64,000 nt of DNA from Toxoplasma gondii ME49 (lineage: Eukaryota > Apicomplexa > Conoidasida > Eucoccidiorida > Sarcocystidae). The DNA lies in the NCBI RefSeq assembly GCF_000006565.2, contig NC_031478.1:2215874-2279873 (forward strand), written 5' to 3'. The first letter of the stretch is position 1; each line of letters opens with the position of its first letter. The notes under the pieces are model-generated. The model was not told the origin of the DNA. It did no database searches and was given only the letters and a program-made list of their open reading frames with translations. Shown here one piece after another: positions 22,601 to 32,564 of this stretch. Made by a program: the position numbers and the translations under genes.

Positions 22601-24880
22601 GCCTTTCCTCTTTGTCTCTGAATGGGCCTCTGATTGTCCAGATGCCGCAACTTCCTTGGTTGCATGCATTGTGTCTCCCCAGGGGGTTTGGGACTCCAGA
22701 CGCTTTCTCACTTTTCCCAGAGAATCTGGAGCTCCAGTCTTTGTTCCGTTGCCCCTCTCTGCTGCCTGTCCCTGTCGCCTCGTCGTGCCTGTCTCCGCTG
22801 AGGCTGCCGGCCTTCGCCCTGCTCGAGCCCTTCTTCGTCCAGCCTCTTTCTCTCGAGTTCTTCCTGTTTTGTCTCCTGGCGCCTTCAACTTCTGTTCTGT
22901 TTCTTCTTTTTCCCTCCCTTCGCTGTCTTCTCTCTCGTCACATCTTTCGCTCTCATCTCGTCTCCTCTCGTCTCGTTCCCTCTTTCCTCTTTTCCTCCCG
23001 TCTCCTTTCCCAGCCTCTCCTATCGTCTCCTCCCTCTCCACACTGTCGCCTCTGTTTCTCTCCCCTGCGTCCCTGCGTCGCTTTGGCGGTCTCCCGCGCG
23101 CCTCTTTTTCGTCCGTCGACGCCCTGTCTCTGCCTGCTCTCTCCCTCGCGGCCTCTGAACCCTTCGGCGCGTCTCTGCTTGACTGGTGAGCGAGTCTGAG
23201 GAGCACCTGCGAGAAGGCGACGAGTTGTTCTGCCGTCTGGCTGGTCACGTGGCGAGCGCCTTCGAGGTCTCGAGAAAATCGCTGAAAAAGCTCAGTGAAG
23301 CGGCCCTTCAGCTCCCTTCGCAGCCACCCATTCTGGGCACAGAGACACGCGGCCTCGGTGCACGCGGAGGCTGGAGGTGAGGCGGCAGACGCCGCACCGC
23401 GACAAGTCGATCGAGAAGAAGACCGAGAAGAAGACCGAGAAGCAGACCGAGAAGCAGACCGAGAAGAGGAGACAGGAGACTGCAGGCGCCGTCTCGTTTT
23501 CGTGGACGCTGGTCTGGGTGCCTTCTTAGGTGGTGTCCCCGAGGAAAGCGAGGCGGCGCAGAACTTGGGGGTGGGCCTGAGCTGCGTTTCCCTCTCTTCT
23601 CTCGTTCGCGTGTCTTCATCCTTCGCCACCTCTGTTCTCGCGTCGTCTGAGACTTCCCGATGTCCTGGATCCTTTTCACTGTCTTCCCCAGCCCCAGGGT
23701 TCCTCAGTGTCTGTTTTCTCTCCAACTCCAAAGCAGAGGTCGCCGGCTGCCCCCCGCTCTCCCGGGCGGCCTTCCGTCCTCGTCTCTCTAGCGCATGCGC
23801 GCCAGACGATACCCCCGAGGAAGCGGCGAAGGTCGCAGCCTCGCTCCGCGCCAACCTAGAGTCAGAGGGCGACAAGCAAGAAACCTCCAGCGAGTGGGGC
23901 CCCGAAGGCTTCCGCCTTTGAAAAGCCTTGACAGCGAAGGAAGCACCGGAGGAAGAAGAGAGATCCGGAGACTGCGCAGAGGAAGCAGAAGGAGCGAAAG
24001 ACGAAGAAAACGAACAGGAGCTCGCAGGAGAAGACACCGACAGAGACGAACCCTCCCAGGAGGCCGTGTCGAAACTTCGACGGCGACTCTCGACGGAGAA
24101 ACCTCGGACGCGTGGACCTTGCTTCCCGCGGAGCGCCCTCGCCCCGCGGCTTGCCCTCTTTGCGGTTCTCTCGTCCTGTGGCAGAGTCCGTCTCCTTTCC
24201 TGTGCCAATGCGCAGGCATTTTCCTCTTGCGTCCTTGCCTCCTCTTCTGCTGCCCTTTCTCCTCCCTCTCTCCCAAGTGGTTTCGCGGAGGGTCCTGCAG
24301 TGTCTGTACTCTGCGCCGGCGAATGGCCTGGAGCGCCCCACCCCACAGTCGCCCTCTGGCAAGCAGGAGGCCCCGTGGCAGGGACATTCGACAGAGAGGC
24401 GGCCCTCGACATCTCAGCAACTGCGCTTCTCCTTTGCTCTTCTCGCTCCTCGCGCTCCCTCACAACATCTGCGAGCTGAACTAGCACGACGCCCCGTCGA
24501 GGCTTCGCCAAACGGTGAGCGTTCACCGGAAAACAACGAGAATACGATCGGGTAGACGAAGAAGAAAGAGAAGAAGACGAAGATGAAAGAGAAGACAACA
24601 GCGGCGGAGAGCTGTGGATATCGTGGGCATGTGGCTGTTTGGTTACAGCCTGTTCGTGGGGGTGTCCTGACTCGTCGTGTGAAGTCTGAAAGACAGAAGA
24701 AATCGGTTGTTTAAAGAAAGAGAGGCCCGATTCGTCCCTCGCATACCCTCCGTGCCTTTCTTCGGCGCCCAGTCTCTGCGCATGCGGCAGAGGAGCCTGA
24801 GGAAGGCCCGCTGTCTCTCTGCCCACATTCGACGCCTCCCCAGGTCCTCTCGTACCATGTTGTTGCTCTTCGCGGCTCAT
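19640..24880 (-). CDS. Very large single-exon low-complexity protein, 1746 residues
   Basis: An uninterrupted 5.2-kb frame. The ATG at 24880 has an in-frame TGA 15 nt upstream, which supports the start. I recognise no domain. Composition is extreme: Ser-, Pro-, Arg- and Glu-rich, with RSASRS/RSSSRS repeats (23411-23468) and an acidic KEEGEE array (about 20700-20845). A few stretches look less disordered: VVLVQLADVVREREEREEQR near the N-terminus, a helical ELKGRFTELFQRFSRDLEGA segment, and near the C-terminus DLDVFIHQRPLSGDAVLSNL followed by YTAYRYRAG. It ends in a Lys/Arg-rich tail (PTKKKKTRSKEGEERHRRR), possibly a nuclear signal. Long unstructured proteins of this kind are common in Toxoplasma. 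Introns cannot be excluded. Function unknown. Confidence 0.75.
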   Translation of the reverse strand: MSREEQQHGTRGPGEASNVGRETAGLPQAPLPHAQRLGAEERHGGYARDESGLSFFKQPISSVFQTSHDESGHPHEQAVTKQPHAHDIHSSPPLLSSLSSSSSSLSSSSTRSYSRCFPVNAHRLAKPRRGVVLVQLADVVREREEREEQRRSAVAEMSRAASLSNVPATGPPACQRATVGWGAPGHSPAQSTDTAGPSAKPLGREGGERAAEEEARTQEENACALAQERRRTLPQDERTAKRASRGARALRGKQGPRVRGFSVESRRRSFDTASWEGSSLSVSSPASSCSFSSSFAPSASSAQSPDLSSSSGASFAVKAFQRRKPSGPHSLEVSCLSPSDSRLARSEAATFAASSGVSSGAHALERRGRKAARESGGQPATSALELERKQTLRNPGAGEDSEKDPGHREVSDDARTEVAKDEDTRTREERETQLRPTPKFCAASLSSGTPPKKAPRPASTKTRRRLQSPVSSSRSASRSASRSSSRSSSRSTCRGAASAASPPASACTEAACLCAQNGWLRRELKGRFTELFQRFSRDLEGARHVTSQTAEQLVAFSQVLLRLAHQSSRDAPKGSEAARERAGRDRASTDEKEARGRPPKRRRDAGERNRGDSVEREETIGEAGKGDGRKRGKRERDERRRDESERCDEREDSEGREKEETEQKLKAPGDKTGRTREKEAGRRRARAGRRPAASAETGTTRRQGQAAERGNGTKTGAPDSLGKVRKRLESQTPWGDTMHATKEVAASGQSEAHSETKRKGPEECTRLKKSHQRETSSRATESDVNAASGEPLSSLSVCCQEDLSSVSSGASRSSPVSLPSLSPFSPLPVLCSQGPSASSGSSYQSSSPTSGPPGQPSSSLGCENSSSAQGSFSGGFSLPPVSHQSAPSAFRSLSLGASAVPSPSVLSSSPPPSAFLGSPVPLPSSSLSPSPFPSFHSSSPLPFSSPVLSSLALPSASPLPLSSTSSSSSVSPSSSAASVSSSAEVGFAGIPFASSAVEAAGRSPARAPECAHVTPDAAATTRHADAPLCFSEERGEHARKRDIESGHERRGTPESREGRETRKGREAIEGRETRGGGTPGEGSQTEANVWEKGGRGADAARVGDRAEEAGHGESRTRGRVEGRERALEETAPERGDQVNSESHASSSQEGTSQSRTSPILGTPLSKVGREQEALSEGEAYREAALLSEQGVQQVVSPRSAGGTEATQTAVTSEESELSRPPPPSVSPALSSGSFSTSLRGVPVSAQDAVASWLRQACPSDASVLSSLLPAPLLQKAASVFLACPTAASGPTSSLGAERDSPVPNTETRDSDVKPGQRPLREGQTKKKERQRHSGENRETTRGRERKEGERGGEKEEEGEEKEEGEEKEEGEEREGGEKEEGEEREEGEKEEGEASEEENSRTEGNRLGSFSNVSLASSFSKLSSNVSSQGSSGGRVSPFSPPSASPFSTFPCSTSACSASLPAVGSASSPPSFSTSVAGRFPSWLSLGRAVAEETGDSRPPPGGAAMRAREHEGGTAQGDKTAGPLSSGAWTEDLQRTAEGARKGHAGGEQNERLHARFSGSRTLGVTSSRPESGHIQREADGFLHAGNDGVSVKGKAERQPSPSEEKDRASRLASVDLDVFIHQRPLSGDAVLSNLYTAYRYRAGIQQRPGGVVSGGAEAEGSEETQRRLCFSVLLAEQGRKGADVESWSTEREGSATGSKAPTKKKKTRSKEGEERHRRRWEEIKRRRLNLEMQKKQATGSQRF
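20700..20845 (-). repeat. Acidic KEEGEE coding repeat
   Basis: Pyrimidine-only stretch on the plus strand (CTTCTTCTC-like). On the minus strand it encodes tandem Glu/Gly/Lys units such as EEGEEKEEGEE inside the large ORF. Unit boundaries are irregular, so replication slippage is a likely origin. Confidence 0.75.
23411..23468 (-). repeat. 12-bp coding repeat giving Arg-Ser units
   Basis: About four to five units of a 12-bp motif close to GACCGAGAAGAA on the plus strand. On the minus strand they encode RSASRS and RSSSRS dipeptide-rich sequence inside the large ORF, like SR-type linkers. Confidence 0.75.
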
Positions 24881-27800
24881 CTCTGCGGCTCAGCGTCGCC
24901 TTTCCCTCGACCCGCTGCTGCCTCTCTGAGGCTCCAAGAGAGAGGCGAGAAGGAGAGGCCGAACGAGAGAGACAGAGAGGAGAACCGAAGGCCCCGAGGA
25001 AGACGCAGAAGGGCGGAGGCAGCGAAGAGAGAGACACAGCGGGAAGACGATGTTCTGGCGGGAGGAACGCGAGTCCAAAAGACAGAGACAGGGATCAGAG
25101 AGCGAGAGAGAAGATGGGGAGATTTGCTGGTAAAGAGAACGGCAGACGGCGGGAAGGACGAAAAGGGAAGCGAAGGACAGACGACCCACCGAGTGTGGAA
25201 AGACACAAGCTCGGTTCCTGGCGCCGATAGGCAACCCTGAGAAGGCTATCGAGAGATCTGGGAGCTTGCGTAGAGAAAAGTCAAAGCAAGCACAGGAGGA
25301 GAAGGTATATGCCACCAGACAAACCGTCTTACTTTAGGAGGAGCTAGAGAACACGGGACGAAGGACGAAGCAGAAAGTAAGCTTTTACACTGTCTCCGTC
25401 ATTCACGGGAGAGGCGCCAGGAATGAAAAAGAGGACACGAAGTGTGAGATGCAGGAAATCGTAAGAGGCAACCAGCGCTGTGCTAGCGCCCTGAATTCCC
25501 TGTATCTGCGTTCGCGTCTCACCTTTGTCCTCTTCGTGAGAGGAGAGCATCGGAACGGAGTAAGCCTACCACAGACACTGGCGCCACGGTGTGCCGAGTG
25601 CAGAGCAAACGAATAAAAGGTTGACGAAGTCGATTTTGAGAGGCAGAAGATGTCATGTTCGTAGTTCGGGTGGCGGGTATTAACGCGCTGTCCCTTGTGA
25701 CAAATGAAAAAATTCAACGGTCAGGACAGCGGCATGCGAGGCACGCGTTGACAGAGGCGCACACTCACTGGGATTTGAATACTGGAACAAAGGCAAGTGG
25801 AGAAGAGGAAATATCTCTTAAATGCATTTTTGCGTCTATTGTCAAGCGATGTACCCTCCTTCCCACCTAAGCTGGTAGCACCAGAAGCGCAGCGCTGCGT
25901 GCTGCTTCTGAGTGGCCAATCCGTAGGCGACGAGTCAAAGAAAGAATGAGGAAGAACAGAGCCTCTAGTGGAGATGTCCGCAGGGGAGAAGAAGGAAGCG
26001 ATGAAAGCTTGTCCTGGAGAAAAGTTGGCGTCCGCAAGTGTTCGCTTTTCCTGAGAAGCATGCCGACCGGCACACTGTCGCGCATGTAATACCGCTGCAA
26101 GTCACACGCATGCATCCTGTTTTCAGGCGGCTAGCTCCTGCAGCGCAAACTCGGAGACTGCGCCTCGCTCTCCTACAAAAATGACTCTGTTTGATTTCGG
26201 GATATCGGAGGAATCGAATGTAGCGGAACGATACCTAGATGTACGTACACCTCGTCCTACATGTGTCTGTGGTTGAGCAACGAGCCGCATTGCCGTCTGT
26301 CCCCTATGTCAGATTTTCTTTTGATTACTTTTTGTGCCGAGTCGGACAGCTTTGTTTGCCTATCGAAGCTGTCTGCCTTCGCAATCTCGAGGTCTCTCGA
26401 CAAAGGGCAGAACGATGTCTAGCCAGTGCGGTTGTTTTAGGGGGATATGAACTTGAGGGCGGGGGCAGGAGCAGTTGTTTGATAGAGAAGATTGCTGCGG
26501 CGACGTGATGTGTCTGATACGCAAGAAATGCCTGGCATGGTCTCAGTGTCTGTTTGCAGTTCTCGGAATTCGATGCTCTCTGAGCCAAAACGGGAGGAAC
26601 AAGAGGCAGTAACCCATCTGCGTTGCATCCGCGAGTTTTGCTCTTTGTCGGGCTCTCACAGGAATAGCGGCAAACGCATTTGCTTAAGTTCATTCATTAA
26701 AACATACAGTTCCTTCTCTGCGTGCCTCTTCCAGGTTTCCACGACTACAGTGACGCGGCAGATGTGCCTCCGAATAGAGTGAGCAGTCGATGTGTATGAC
26801 ACGGAAGTCTGTGTCTTTGTATATTTGAATCTAGGTATCTCGTCCTCGTAGACACGTGGGAAAACAGTTGCGTAGAAGTGCTATACATTCTTTCTCGGGA
26901 CTAGCCACAAGTTTCGCGGCTACCCAGATGATTCAGATTGTTCAATCGCTTCTAGTCTCCTGCAGACATTCTCAATTCCTCGAGCTGGCAGCGATTAACC
27001 TTTCCTTTTCCTTACGTACTCAGGGCATGCAATACCAATCATATAACAACTGAAGCTAGACTCCCTTGTCTCCCGCAGACAAAATAGGATGCATGCGTGC
27101 TTGGAGTCTCGTTGCACTGTCGGATGTTTGCACGGACGAAGAAGTGGGGGCCGATCCTTTCCTATGCTCGCATTTGCAACGAACGAGTGGCAACATTCAG
27201 TACATTATTCGAACATCCGCTCTGCCGACATGTTTGCGCTTATGGATAGATGTCAACAAACATTTTCACCAACTACAGCATACGTATCTGCTTCTGTTTA
27301 TTCACAAGGCAGTTATCCACAAACCAGAGTACGTGAGGGATTATAGGCATACATCCATCTCTATTCACGATTTCATATGGGTGAATTTATATGCGTAGGC
27401 GAAGGTAGATCTATAGTTGCATCCAGCCCGTCTGTCCGGCGTAAAAAGAGGATGCCCGAGGGACTCCGGGAAAGCAAAACCGTGGGTGAAGTAAACGAGA
27501 TGGAATGGTTTTTTGATGCAAGAACCTTCGTCTCTCTTGCGATCCAGATGGTGTCCGCGGCGAATCGGCGACCCCCACTCAAGCTGTCGCCGCTCTTTGG
27601 AGCATGAAGGGTTGAACACGCCTCTTCAAAAATAGCGTGTGGTTCTCTCTACACAGGAGCCTTCTTACCGAGGAACCAGACCTGACACAAACAGATGGAG
27701 GCCTGCCTATGGGCAACCAGCAGTCGGACTGGTGCAAGGAAATTGACGCACGACAAAACATGCAACTCCGGAAAGCGCGACAACGGAGAGAAAACGACGC

Positions 27801-28784
27801 GTGACAACGTGTGTGAGATGGTTCAAGACGCAAGCAAAAGCATAACCAAACTTCGACACTCGTGTGTAACGATGCCTGAATTCCCAGAGCGAGTGTCCCA
27901 CCAGACCAGGGCTTCCGTGGCGCGCATACGCCCTTTTTCCGTACCAAAAACTGGTAGCCCCCGCGAGCTTCCGAACCAGATTTTCGTCTGGTAAAAAAAG
28001 AGCCCGCCGCCTCACATTCTTACACGAGGAAAGACAGGGCGGCAGACGCCAGGTGGAGCGAGAGTGACCTAACCTGGCAGTGTGGGCGTCGCGCTTGGCG
28101 CCCGTCGGTGTTCAGTGCGTACATGAAACAAAACGAAGACGTAAAGATGATTCTCTCTGTGCGTAATATATGCAAACCATCAAACGGGTGGGTACTACAT
28201 AACATCCGAGAGACAAATCCCATGAGCGCACGTGTGAGACTTCTTCAGTCGGACAAACACGAACTGCATGTATGCCGGTGGAGAAATCCCACACCAGACA
28301 CCAGGCGAAGTGACCACACACCCTGCGCTGATTTCCTTCGCCCATTAGGCCAAGCAGGTGTGAAGAATGATTGCATAAAAATATACAGGAGGACGGCTCT
28401 AGGCCGCAGAGGAAAACCCTCGAGGCAGACTGGTGCAGCGAGAAACGCACGGAATAAAAAAACGGTTTCACGGACGTCTCAAACGTCTTCACCTGACAAG
28501 CGTGAGACAAGAAAACCAAACGGACTCAGACAAAGCGCAAATGCTCTCAGTCGTCTTGACGTAAACTCGCCCTGCTGACAAAAAAAGGGAGGATGTACGG
28601 GAGGAGTTTTGTGCACGGCAGTGCGATAGCGCCTTTCCCCCCGATGCAGAACAGCGGGAAGCTGCAGGTAGAAACTGCGCAGACACCTGAGAGGCGTGCA
28701 CTCGTCTCACTCAAGAAAAACCGAGAAACAAACTGGATAGTGCACCGTTGGTTTCGAGAGAAAATTCCATGGACAGACACGGCC
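24881..28784. other. Long spacer upstream of the large ORF, no convincing gene
   Basis: Spacer of 3.9 kb between the start of the large ORF and the end of the Rag GTPase gene, both on the minus strand. It must hold the promoter of the former and the 3' UTR of the latter. Open frames up to 156 codons (28108-28578, +) and 110 codons (27066-27398, +) are present. They lack recognisable families and linked exons, so I call none. Purine-rich sequence continues to about 25200. Confidence 0.4.
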
Positions 28785-29601
28785 TCACAACGACGGGCCG
28801 ACCTGCATCGCTTGCGCAGACTTGCTAAAGTGCTCCCGAGCTCTGTCGATATTACACAACGTCGCCGCTGGCTCCACGCCTAAAAAACACACAAACGCGA
28901 CGGCAGACATAATCTAAAATGCGCACCTGAGTACTTACAGATGTATGCGTGCACTCATGTGGCTGCACACGCTTGCATGCGTGTAGACTTACATACAGGC
29001 ATGCAAGCATGAAGCGTGTTGGCATATATTCAAAGATGCATATATATGTACATACTGACTGACAGGTCGACCTACATGTATACGTATATATATATATATA
29101 TATATATACATATGCGCATGAACTTAGGAATGTAAAAGGAATGTAAATATTTGTGGATATGCGTAAGTTTTGGAAGAGTGGATTTATCGTTGAAGATGGT
29201 CACACATATTTTTTGTTCAAAAACTCTGTGAGGAAATGGAGCTCCCCAACGAGTGGCCTGGACCCCGGCTTGGTATCCCCGGGGTCTATACAGTTTGAAC
29301 ATAGAGTGTAACGTGGACCATTATATGTACTGCAGCAACGAAATCTAGAGAAAAGATGGTAAATATAGAGATGAACGTACCTGGGTCGCTTATGATGATC
29401 ATGATGTACGTGTTGCGAGTAAAGCGCTCGATGAAGGCGGAGAGTGTCGGCGTTCGGGCGACGAAACTCGAGAAATTGCTCTAAACGTGGATACAGAAAC
29501 ACAGAGTCGTACACACTTCTTCTACCACCCTCATGTCACATCGTGGTTGCTCATCCACGAATAAAGCCCTTACACTCGCACATCTACATCTAGGTTCACG
29601 G

Positions 29602-29647
<46 letters not shown>

Positions 29648-32564
29648 GTACATACATACACATCTATAACAACCGTATTACGATTCTATCAATTTCTAGC
29701 CATGTGAAAGTGGACGAATGTTTGTGTACACGCAGACAGGCTAGCATGCAGACGGATATCAACAGCGAAGACCCCCGATAAAGCCGCTCTGGAGAAGCGA
29801 GAACTAAGTGTGAGGTGTGGGGTACCTGTGACTTTGCGCATGTCATTTTGAACTGCTTGCAGCTGCTCGAGACTTTCTCGAAGCGTTGCGCGTCTGGATG
29901 TTCCCTTCTGGACCAGTGCGAAATGACCTACGGAAGCAGGGATAAAACAGAAGCCTGAAGGTGTTCAGGGAGTCAAGCAGCATTGCCACGCTTCGGCAGC
30001 AATAGGTGGGTCGTCATAGTCAACTGAAGGGTCATCAGAACGACCAACACCCTCAGAAGCAAACATTTTAGTAGAACAACCACCCGATTGGGAAACCCTG
30101 ACTGATAGCGCCGACCTTCTTCCTTACCAGAAAGGTATTTTTCTCGAAGAGAACGATTTCGTCCGCGACACATAGCTCAGACAGAGCTCTCAAGTCCCGC
30201 TCTAGATCCTCGACATGCGGAACCAAGGACGCGACGATTGTGCTCCACGCTTGGAACAGCGTGTCTTCCCAGATCGAAGTTGCAAAGACACCCACTTCTT
30301 TCTCTGAGAGCAAAAGCACGAAACACAAGGCAGCCGGGGAGAAGCTCATAAAGCGTGAATACATTTCCCTCAGAGAGAAGAACCTCCTGTTCGACCGTTC
30401 AGGCGTGTATCGATCCAAGCACACGCATGTTCCACGGATGTGTGTATACGGCTATATAGAGGAAAAGGCAACAATGAAGTCCCTATATATAAACGTAAGG
30501 GTCTGTGTTTAATATGCATATGAGCGTGAGCACTTACACCTACAGAGCATACATCGAGTGATCGAAAGAAAAACTAAAACATGGATGCACCGGACAAAGG
30601 TGATGATATCCGCAATCAGCGCACTCAGACGTTTCACTATTCGAATCCAGGAAAGGCATTGTGAACCCTCAATCGATCCGCGGGCTGATCCCAAAAAAAT
30701 GCAAGGGTGGAACAGGAAGAGGCTTTATCCTTTCCGCCGTATGCCGGGATGACGACACAACAGTGCAAGCGTCGTCTTTGTCCTCTTCCAAAGGTCTGAC
30801 AGCCGAACACGCTTGTCATGCACTTCCTCGTCCCTTTTTCCCCATTTCTCGTTATTCTCTCTGTTCTTCTTGCAGCTCCATCGAACTACCTCGTGCAAGG
30901 TCCCGGATAAGCTTCTTGTAGAAGGCGATGACTCTAGGCCGGTCTTCAGCGGGAACGATATCCATCTTGTGGACGAGGACGAATACTTTCGCTGTGGGAG
31001 AGAAAACCCAAATGCTTTGGAGGGCCTCGCTGATGTATCTGGCGTCCTTGGCGAGCTCTTGGAGACGAACGTCTCTCTGAACAGTCTCCCGAAGCACGGA
31101 ACCTGCTGACAAGAAGCTTCTGAAAACGGGTGCGAACGCAGAAGACAGCCGCGTAGTCGAAGGCGGAAACAACGGGGAAGATGACAGCCGAAAGGAAGGC
31201 GAACCCGAACGCCGCCCCTCCGCTGAGTTGCCGCCAGGCAAGCCGGACGAAGAAGTCGGCGAACGAGGTTTAGATGGAGAAACAGAGACCGAAGCCGGGG
31301 AAAGAGGGATACGCGTGGGAAGATGCGCAGCAGAACGACGGTCAGAAGCAGAAAGAGAAACCGAGGAAGAAAGAGGGACGGCAGCAAGCCGGTTCGAAGG
31401 CGGAATGCGGACAGACGAATCAGGGACAGGTGCAGAAGAGGGGCAAAGAGCGGAAAGAGGACAACTCGGGACAGCACAGCAGGATGATGCAGGTGAACGA
31501 CGTGCAGCGAGTGAGGACGAAAACGGATGAAGCAACGCAGGCGAGGACGATGAACGAACGTCGAGAACCGGGTGCGAGGAACCAGACTGCAGAGTCTGTG
31601 CAGGCGACGCGGATGAAGAAGAGGGCGAATGAAACACAGCTGACGATGAAGACAATGCGCGGGGGCCAGCAAACGAGGACGACGACGATACTGAACGAAG
31701 CGCCGAAGACGAGGACGATGCAACCGGCGACCGAGAGGCAACAGACGATGCGGAGTGCGAACGACGATCGGACAATGCGGATGAAGCAGCCGCCTCAGCT
31801 GCTTCTACCAAACCAGCAGCGAGGAGCGAACTCCGACGAACCTCGAGCACGTAAACAAGCACCTCCGCGTTCCTGGAAGGATGCACAAACACCGTAACAC
31901 AGAGTAACGACCATGATGACAACCAGGAACCACGCAACCCCGCAAAATGCGCAGCCAGATTTCGAAACGAAAGGCAAACGGGGTGAGCAGGAGTCTCTTG
32001 CTATTCCACGGTCCTATAAAAACAAAACAGAAACTCATGAAATGCCCTTCAAGGATGCATATCTAGTTATGAGCTGCACGATGACCACATTTTGAGGTAG
32101 AGCTTAACTTTTCTTGAGTTCGCTTTTCTTTCCTCGGCATAGGGGGATGCTTCTCTCCCTGTTTTGGCGTAAGAAATTGGCATAAAGGCAGCGTAGCCTA
32201 CCACTGGTGCACGAAGGGGGGAAACACGCCAAGGTGCATCGCAGACACAAGACTGAGCTGCCTAGCCAGACAGCCTTTCCGTCCTCTTTCTCGTCTTGAT
32301 TCGGGCTTACCCAAAAATGTTTTCTCTTTGTAGTTCAAAGTAGTTTTCCATGAAGATGTCTTGGCCGCCACAGTCCCAAATGGACAAATCGAGCCAGCCA
32401 AGGAAACGCAGGGTTGAATGGTCGACGTTAGATGTTGGTGCCTGTTTCTGCGTTTCACTTGGAATGTAATTCGCGAAGATGATGGAGCGCATCGAGCTCT
32501 TCCCCGCGCCTGCCCGCCCCATAAGGAGAAGTTTGCTGTTGGTCCCAGAGTCGCTCCTCTCCAT
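28785..32564 (-). CDS. RAGA: Rag-type small GTPase, RagA/Gtr1 class, with Ser-rich insertion
   Basis: GTPase that, as an A-B/C-D heterodimer on lysosome-like membranes, passes amino-acid status to TORC1 in other eukaryotes. Six exons (32564-32311, 31872-30890, 30303-30128, 29927-29826, 29480-29381, 28879-28785) agree in phase and give 569 residues. Landmarks: P-loop [22 protein letters not shown]3 [15 protein letters not shown]4 [31 protein letters not shown], the C-terminal roadblock-like region ([14 protein letters not shown]) and [14 protein letters not shown]. The order matches human RagA (313 residues). The excess is one 255-codon Ser-rich block (residues about 96-350) between the strand VLVYVLE and the helix [10 protein letters not shown]. 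Without it the protein would be 314 residues. The start Met precedes a short N-terminus, as in the family. Confidence 0.93.
29085..29108. repeat. TA dinucleotide microsatellite
   Basis: Twelve uninterrupted TA units flanked by related TAC/GTA steps. It lies in the last intron of the Rag GTPase gene. Confidence 0.95.
29607..29646. repeat. TA dinucleotide microsatellite, 20 units
   Basis: Forty bases of perfect TA repeat in the intron between exons 4 and 5 of the Rag GTPase gene. Likely length-variable between strains. Confidence 0.95.

Noticed and set aside
28108..28578. 156-codon plus-strand frame
   Set aside because: Lies in the 3' flank of the Rag GTPase gene on the opposite strand. No start context, family or linked exon.
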